15,322 bases of DNA from NCBI GenBank assembly GCA_934675625.1, contig CAKURH010000095.1, positions 1 to 15,322 of the forward strand. The letters run 5' to 3'. Below are positions 14,201 to 15,322 of this stretch, one piece after another (position 1 is the first letter of the stretch; each line of letters starts with the position of its first letter). Under the pieces are notes generated by a model. That model was given only the letters and a program-made list of their open reading frames with translations. It was not told the origin of the DNA and did no database searches. Source of the DNA: an uncultured Kiritimatiellota bacterium. GTDB taxonomy: Bacteria > Verrucomicrobiota > Kiritimatiellia > RFP12 > UBA1067. The translations under genes and the position numbers were made by a program.

Positions 14201-14322
14201 TGCTCCGACAATTCGCGCAAAAAATGCCTTGTCCGCACGGCAACCGCCACGACGAGGCTACCGCCTGCGAGGGCCACACAAGCCCAGACGAAAGCCGACT
14301 CTCGAAAAACTGGCGCGACCAT
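11248..14322 (-). CDS. Large membrane-anchored Cys-rich surface protein with repeat insertions
   Basis: A 1024-aa protein with two hydrophobic helices near the N-terminus (about 10-30 and 48-65). Residues about 87-374 are interrupted by four repeat-derived blocks read in frame. Then follow a Ca-binding-like DDWDDDGIPNGEDD loop (about 415-430), a Cys-rich stretch (about 585-635; CDGNCGCGGC), a Pro/Glu/His linker (PPDEPHEPREDEEDHEP), Ig-like beta domains and a C-terminal domain (about 790-1024) with VIEPTG, PLDVCFSGIRVMEVP, TGYF and IPLAW. I recognise these last motifs only as recurring in uncharacterised PVC proteins. The ATG at 14322 shares a base with the preceding stop (TGATG) and has GGAG 8 nt upstream; a GTG at 14325 is the alternative. 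GC content falls sharply downstream of about 11940, in the part encoding the C-terminal domain. Probably exposed outside the inner membrane; function unknown. Confidence 0.8.
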   Translation of the reverse strand: MVAPVFRESAFVWACVALAGGSLVVAVAVRTRHFLRELSEQLIRLPPSGKAVLAAAVVVATVFAQKPTNASTNQSESAEIEANLSEVSATLNTENEEDRRHGEGEDGLGRIDKISEADTSNPSNPENPVKETPCLPSSNYSVFSVADTPLLSSNDVVRGYRLETVRTNEAISYARPMNARLVGTWHLTDAYRGRAWVLLGEEGKGKREKGRSADGQLLPSSLFLFPLGPHVVTSLWAHTWGKVRPQLRNASNEIFVIGAPMFARHDQSYLWTAATANGSVVLTWQNFFLGNPYERGVATDSHGLALIGDGKPTALNTEGSEGRRHGEGWKVLNRRDKSDRIVAYGPPRSSNPVNPVKETPCLPASNTSVFSAAGTSTFSESNPLVVHPPITAQLELFLNGDFIARSNKVECVYRRVNPDDWDDDGIPNGEDDAPLVAADAPQFGPHQTLPEGANTNNYYWVDLVAPDANALVTFTGRGASNLPDPSFVANAGETNRVVLLLGKPYTVDCRLPLVCVGASHPDVEVGEDTDGHLTVCRPVRCEIVDDSPIAAFRASAAAAPQAASGGRHVRFTPDPDGSDVTWNGSYCCLEPSPPPFTVPLFNCDGNCGCGGCAVGTYTCRFEGFELSFPNWPCGCSHVSPPDEPHEPREDEEDHEPQGPHVSATFSESAIIFEDAYENAPGETVARRSTMSEAEFCVYGGTKGGTFSLELRDGGRLERMGGSFLPREGKLEPGESFRIKVKYLARSASGSAGDIKAVATFTEEESGEEITSEATLTAVKIIITPIVTREGFPNRHKMGVRESFVAEVRPEEIANTVRLPADWLLSTDGSGGYTCPIRACQGGPDVVVEGVTYTPCLTVIEPTGILCVSGFNRCRDGFIAMELEPYLTPLDVCFSGIRVMEVPTTDNVPTGYFANPLFEPIWNHTKARGAGDWHRPGFDNYFFRDVPSFGDACPPPLSRGVIDWRIPLAWGTDTAKEPCDAVGTIGTTYHQVFTLEASGSLRIDKFTQWIECSAEGFVTHSPGIR
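13201..13390. repeat. Palindromic element A inside the surface-protein gene
   Basis: Terminal arms 13201-13223 and 13368-13390 are inverted copies of each other with 3 mismatches in 23 bp. Inside them the left half carries GGCACGGAG, TTTGACAGGATT and CACAGGATT, and the right half carries the complements (CTCCGTGTCTCC, AATCCTGTC). The centre (about 13275-13300) is not paired. On the minus strand it is read without stops and encodes ALNTEGSEGRRHGEG at one end and NPVNPVKETPCLPASN at the other, about residues 311-374 of the surface protein. It is related to element B and lies in the same orientation. Confidence 0.85.
13400..13429. repeat. Three 10-bp tandem repeats (CACGGATTNN)
   Basis: On the minus strand the units read CACGGATTCT, CACGGATTAG and CACTGATTGG, with one mismatch in the core of the third. 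They sit 10 bp from the outer end of element A and are translated as part of the surface protein (TDSHGLALIG). Runs of CACGGATT units of this kind are familiar as dispersed repeats in PVC and related genomes (recollection). Confidence 0.7.
13633..13731. repeat. Purine/pyrimidine-tract hairpin element inside the surface-protein gene
   Basis: A nearly pure purine tract (about 13633-13674, AAAGGAAAAAGGAAGAGGG and onward) is followed by an 11-nt spacer (13676-13686) and a nearly pure pyrimidine tract (13687-13730). The two pair as an imperfect long hairpin, with GAAGT/ACTTC (13671-13675, 13687-13691) at the tip. On the minus strand it is read in frame as GEEGKGKREKGRSADG then QLLPSSLFLFPLG, about residues 198-231 of the surface protein. 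Removing it would join WVLLG to PHVVTSLWAHTWG, a smoother protein sequence. Confidence 0.8.
13881..14063. repeat. Palindromic element B inside the surface-protein gene
   Basis: The 23-bp ends 13881-13903 and 14041-14063 are inverted repeats with a single mismatch; further inside, GAGACACGGAG and CAGGATTT on the left pair with their complements on the right. The element is 183 bp, exactly 61 codons. On the minus strand it is stop-free and encodes TLNTENEEDRRHGEG, then NPENPVKETPCLPSSN and YSVFSVADT, about residues 87-148 of the surface protein. It is a relative of element A (shared RRHGEG, NPVKETPCLP and SVFS motifs) in the same orientation and reading phase. No target-site duplication is evident. 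Confidence 0.9.
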
Positions 14323-14801
14323 CACCGAATCTCCATGACGACGCCCGGACGCTTGCCTTCAACAAGAACGACCTCGCCGACCTCGGCGGCACCCCGCCGC
14401 GTGACGCGGACGAGATTCCACGCCGCGTCCATCTTCGGACGCTTCAGAACGAAAGTTTGTTCTGCCCGTTCGACAGTCGGCACGCCCGTCTCCCTCAGGT
14501 CATCAATCGCCGCCTCACGGCAGAACCAATTCCCGCAATTGAATCCAAACGCCCAATCCGCCTCAGCCAGTCCGAGAACGCCGTCCCCGTTCGCGTCCGT
14601 CCCGATTGCCACCTCGACGCAGTTCGTCGGCGAGGCGTCAAGCACAAGTTTGAACTCGATGCGGCTCATCGCCTCGAAACTGACTGAGAAGGGAATGTTC
14701 GTAGTCGCCTCCGAAAGGGCGGAGGCGTCAAATGACAACGGCGGGACGTCCACGCCAAACGCCGCCAGAGGGAGAATGAGACTCGCCACGAACATCTTCA
14801 T
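14322..14801 (-). CDS. Small secreted protein with an EF-hand-like loop, first gene of the surface operon
   Basis: A 159-aa protein with a signal peptide (MKMFVASLILPLAAFG, cleavage about residue 16) followed by beta-rich sequence. DANGDGVLGLAEADW (69-83) has the D-x-N-x-D-G-x-L-x-x-x-E spacing of a calcium-binding EF-hand or dockerin-type loop. Cys89 and Cys94 lie just after it, and WNLVRVTRRG (128-137) lies near the C-terminus. No enzyme family is recognised. It is the promoter-proximal gene and its stop shares a base with the start of the large surface protein, so the two are made together; an exported partner or subunit of that protein is inferred. No ribosome binding site precedes the ATG, which sits 8 nt from the -10 box, so translation is probably leaderless. 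Confidence 0.82.
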   Translation of the reverse strand: MKMFVASLILPLAAFGVDVPPLSFDASALSEATTNIPFSVSFEAMSRIEFKLVLDASPTNCVEVAIGTDANGDGVLGLAEADWAFGFNCGNWFCREAAIDDLRETGVPTVERAEQTFVLKRPKMDAAWNLVRVTRRGAAEVGEVVLVEGKRPGVVMEIR

Positions 14802-14809
14802 TGACTGGA

Positions 14810-14839
14810 ATTATATCATGTTGGTGAGGGTTTTCGCAA
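14810..14839 (-). promoter_or_regulatory. Predicted promoter giving a leaderless transcript
   Basis: On the minus strand a perfect TATAAT (14815-14810) lies 18 bp downstream of TTGCGA (14839-14834). Only 8 nt (TCCAGTCA) separate the -10 box from the ATG at 14801, so transcription should start at or one or two bases before the start codon. There is no Shine-Dalgarno. Confidence 0.65.
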
Positions 14840-14899
14840 ATGCGGCATTTCCCTGAAAGTGGTCACGAAAATGGGAACGGTCGCCATCTCTAAAAACGT

Positions 14900-14932
14900 C
14901 TCGTTCGCACTTTTTTAAAAAGTGAGAACGAG
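14900..14932. terminator. Bidirectional hairpin between two minus-strand genes
   Basis: Arms 14900-14915 and 14917-14932 (CTCGTTC-G-CACTTTTT and its complement) form a 16-bp stem with one internal mismatch around a single central T; in practice the A/T top would open into the loop. The T- and A-runs belong to the stem rather than following it. It lies 24 nt beyond the stop of the partial secreted-protein gene (14956-14958) and upstream of the surface-operon promoter, a position suited to a terminator. It could also be an interspersed palindrome. The rest of 14840-14955 shows nothing further. Confidence 0.5.
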
Positions 14933-14955
14933 AGACTTGCCGTCCTGTCCGGCGG

Positions 14956-15322
14956 CTACTTGCTGACGCGAATCGAGTAGAAGCCGCTCGCGCCGCCCTT
15001 CACCGTCACGTTCGGCGTCCACGGCTGGCCGTCGCCGACAGTCTGGTCGCCGTCCGCATCCGCCTCCATCGCCTCGAGCGTCGCGCCCTCCTTCAGCTGG
15101 TAGACGAGCCCCCTGCGCGTCGGGGCCGTCGTGAGCGACGGGGCGTCAGGCACGGAGAGGTTGACCTTCGCGTCCTTCGACGGATCGAGCGGTTCGTTCG
15201 CGAACTCCGGCTTCACCGTCGCCGCGCCGAGGTCGACGACGCCATCGACCGCCGCCGGGATGTCGAGGAAGTCCGTGATGTCCGCGTCGCCGCGCACGAC
15301 CCGAACCGCCGCGCCGTTGGGC
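14956..15322 (-). CDS. C-terminal end of a secreted surface protein (cut by window edge)
   Basis: The frame is open from the stop (TAG, 14958-14956) to the end of the window, so at least 121 codons are present and the start lies outside. The GTG at 15297 is internal and is not taken as the start. The sequence is Asp/Ala/Val-rich and beta-prone (PNGAAVRVVRGDADITDFL, VDGVVDLGAATVKPEF, DADGDQTVGDGQPWTP) and ends GFYSIRVSK, a terminal pattern common in repeat-rich exported proteins of this group (recollection). No catalytic motif is visible. A cell-surface or autotransporter-like protein is inferred. Confidence 0.6.
   Translation of the reverse strand, partial: PNGAAVRVVRGDADITDFLDIPAAVDGVVDLGAATVKPEFANEPLDPSKDAKVNLSVPDAPSLTTAPTRRGLVYQLKEGATLEAMEADADGDQTVGDGQPWTPNVTVKGGASGFYSIRVSK

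Overview
The window looks like part of a Kiritimatiellota (PVC superphylum, probably gut-associated) genome or metagenome-assembled contig. This is inferred from the mix of genes: a secreted SUMF1-fold protein next to a GH42-like glycosidase, a bacterial V/A-type ATPase cluster with a DUF2764 gene, a XylR-type (LacI-like sensor plus AraC HTH) regulator, large low-homology surface proteins, and palindromic repeats of the 'CACGGAG...CAGGATT' kind, which I recall from PVC genomes. No rRNA, tRNA or CRISPR array was seen.

Region 1 (1-3777 plus 3796-4098, + strand) is a carbohydrate-related operon. A sigma70-like promoter (262-290) leads into a signal-peptide protein with a SUMF1/FGE-like fold that lacks the copper-binding cysteines. 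It is followed after 2 nt by an intact GH42-like clan GH-A glycoside hydrolase, then a small secreted protein.

Region 2 (about 4100-5448) is a mosaic of broken glycosidase genes. A GH2 beta-galactosidase remnant runs in frame into a partial second copy of the GH42-like gene. The first 558 bp of that copy are base-for-base identical to 2309-2866. The rest is about 94.6% identical (27 differences in 504 bp by hand count) and follows an in-frame 55-codon deletion. This may be real recent recombination or an assembly chimera.

Region 3 (5445-9517, + strand, visibly very GC-rich) starts with a near-consensus promoter (TTGACC-17 bp-TATAAT) whose -35 overlaps the stop codon of the broken gene. It encodes V/A-ATPase subunit E, a DUF2764 protein and catalytic subunit A. 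Subunits B, D, I and K, which would be expected next, are absent. Instead a XylR-like regulator starts inside the stop codon of subunit A (TGATG). Subunit A has no Shine-Dalgarno; four 8-bp ATTCGANN repeats lie just upstream of its start.

Region 4 (9518-9980) holds a 54-aa gene on the minus strand with a strong ribosome binding site, and a probable glycosidase fragment on the plus strand.

Region 5 (14839 down to 9981, minus strand) is a tightly coupled three-gene operon: a small secreted protein with an EF-hand-like loop, a 1024-aa membrane-anchored Cys-rich surface protein, and a lipoprotein. Its promoter sits so close to the first ATG that the transcript should be leaderless. The large gene carries four repeat-derived blocks, all read through without a stop, giving roughly 165-170 residues of repeat-derived peptide. 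Base composition drops sharply from about 11940 through the lipoprotein gene, as if the tail of the surface protein and the lipoprotein form an exchangeable module. This operon is the best candidate in the window for an undescribed system.

Region 6 (14956-15322, minus strand) is the C-terminal end of another secreted protein cut by the window edge.
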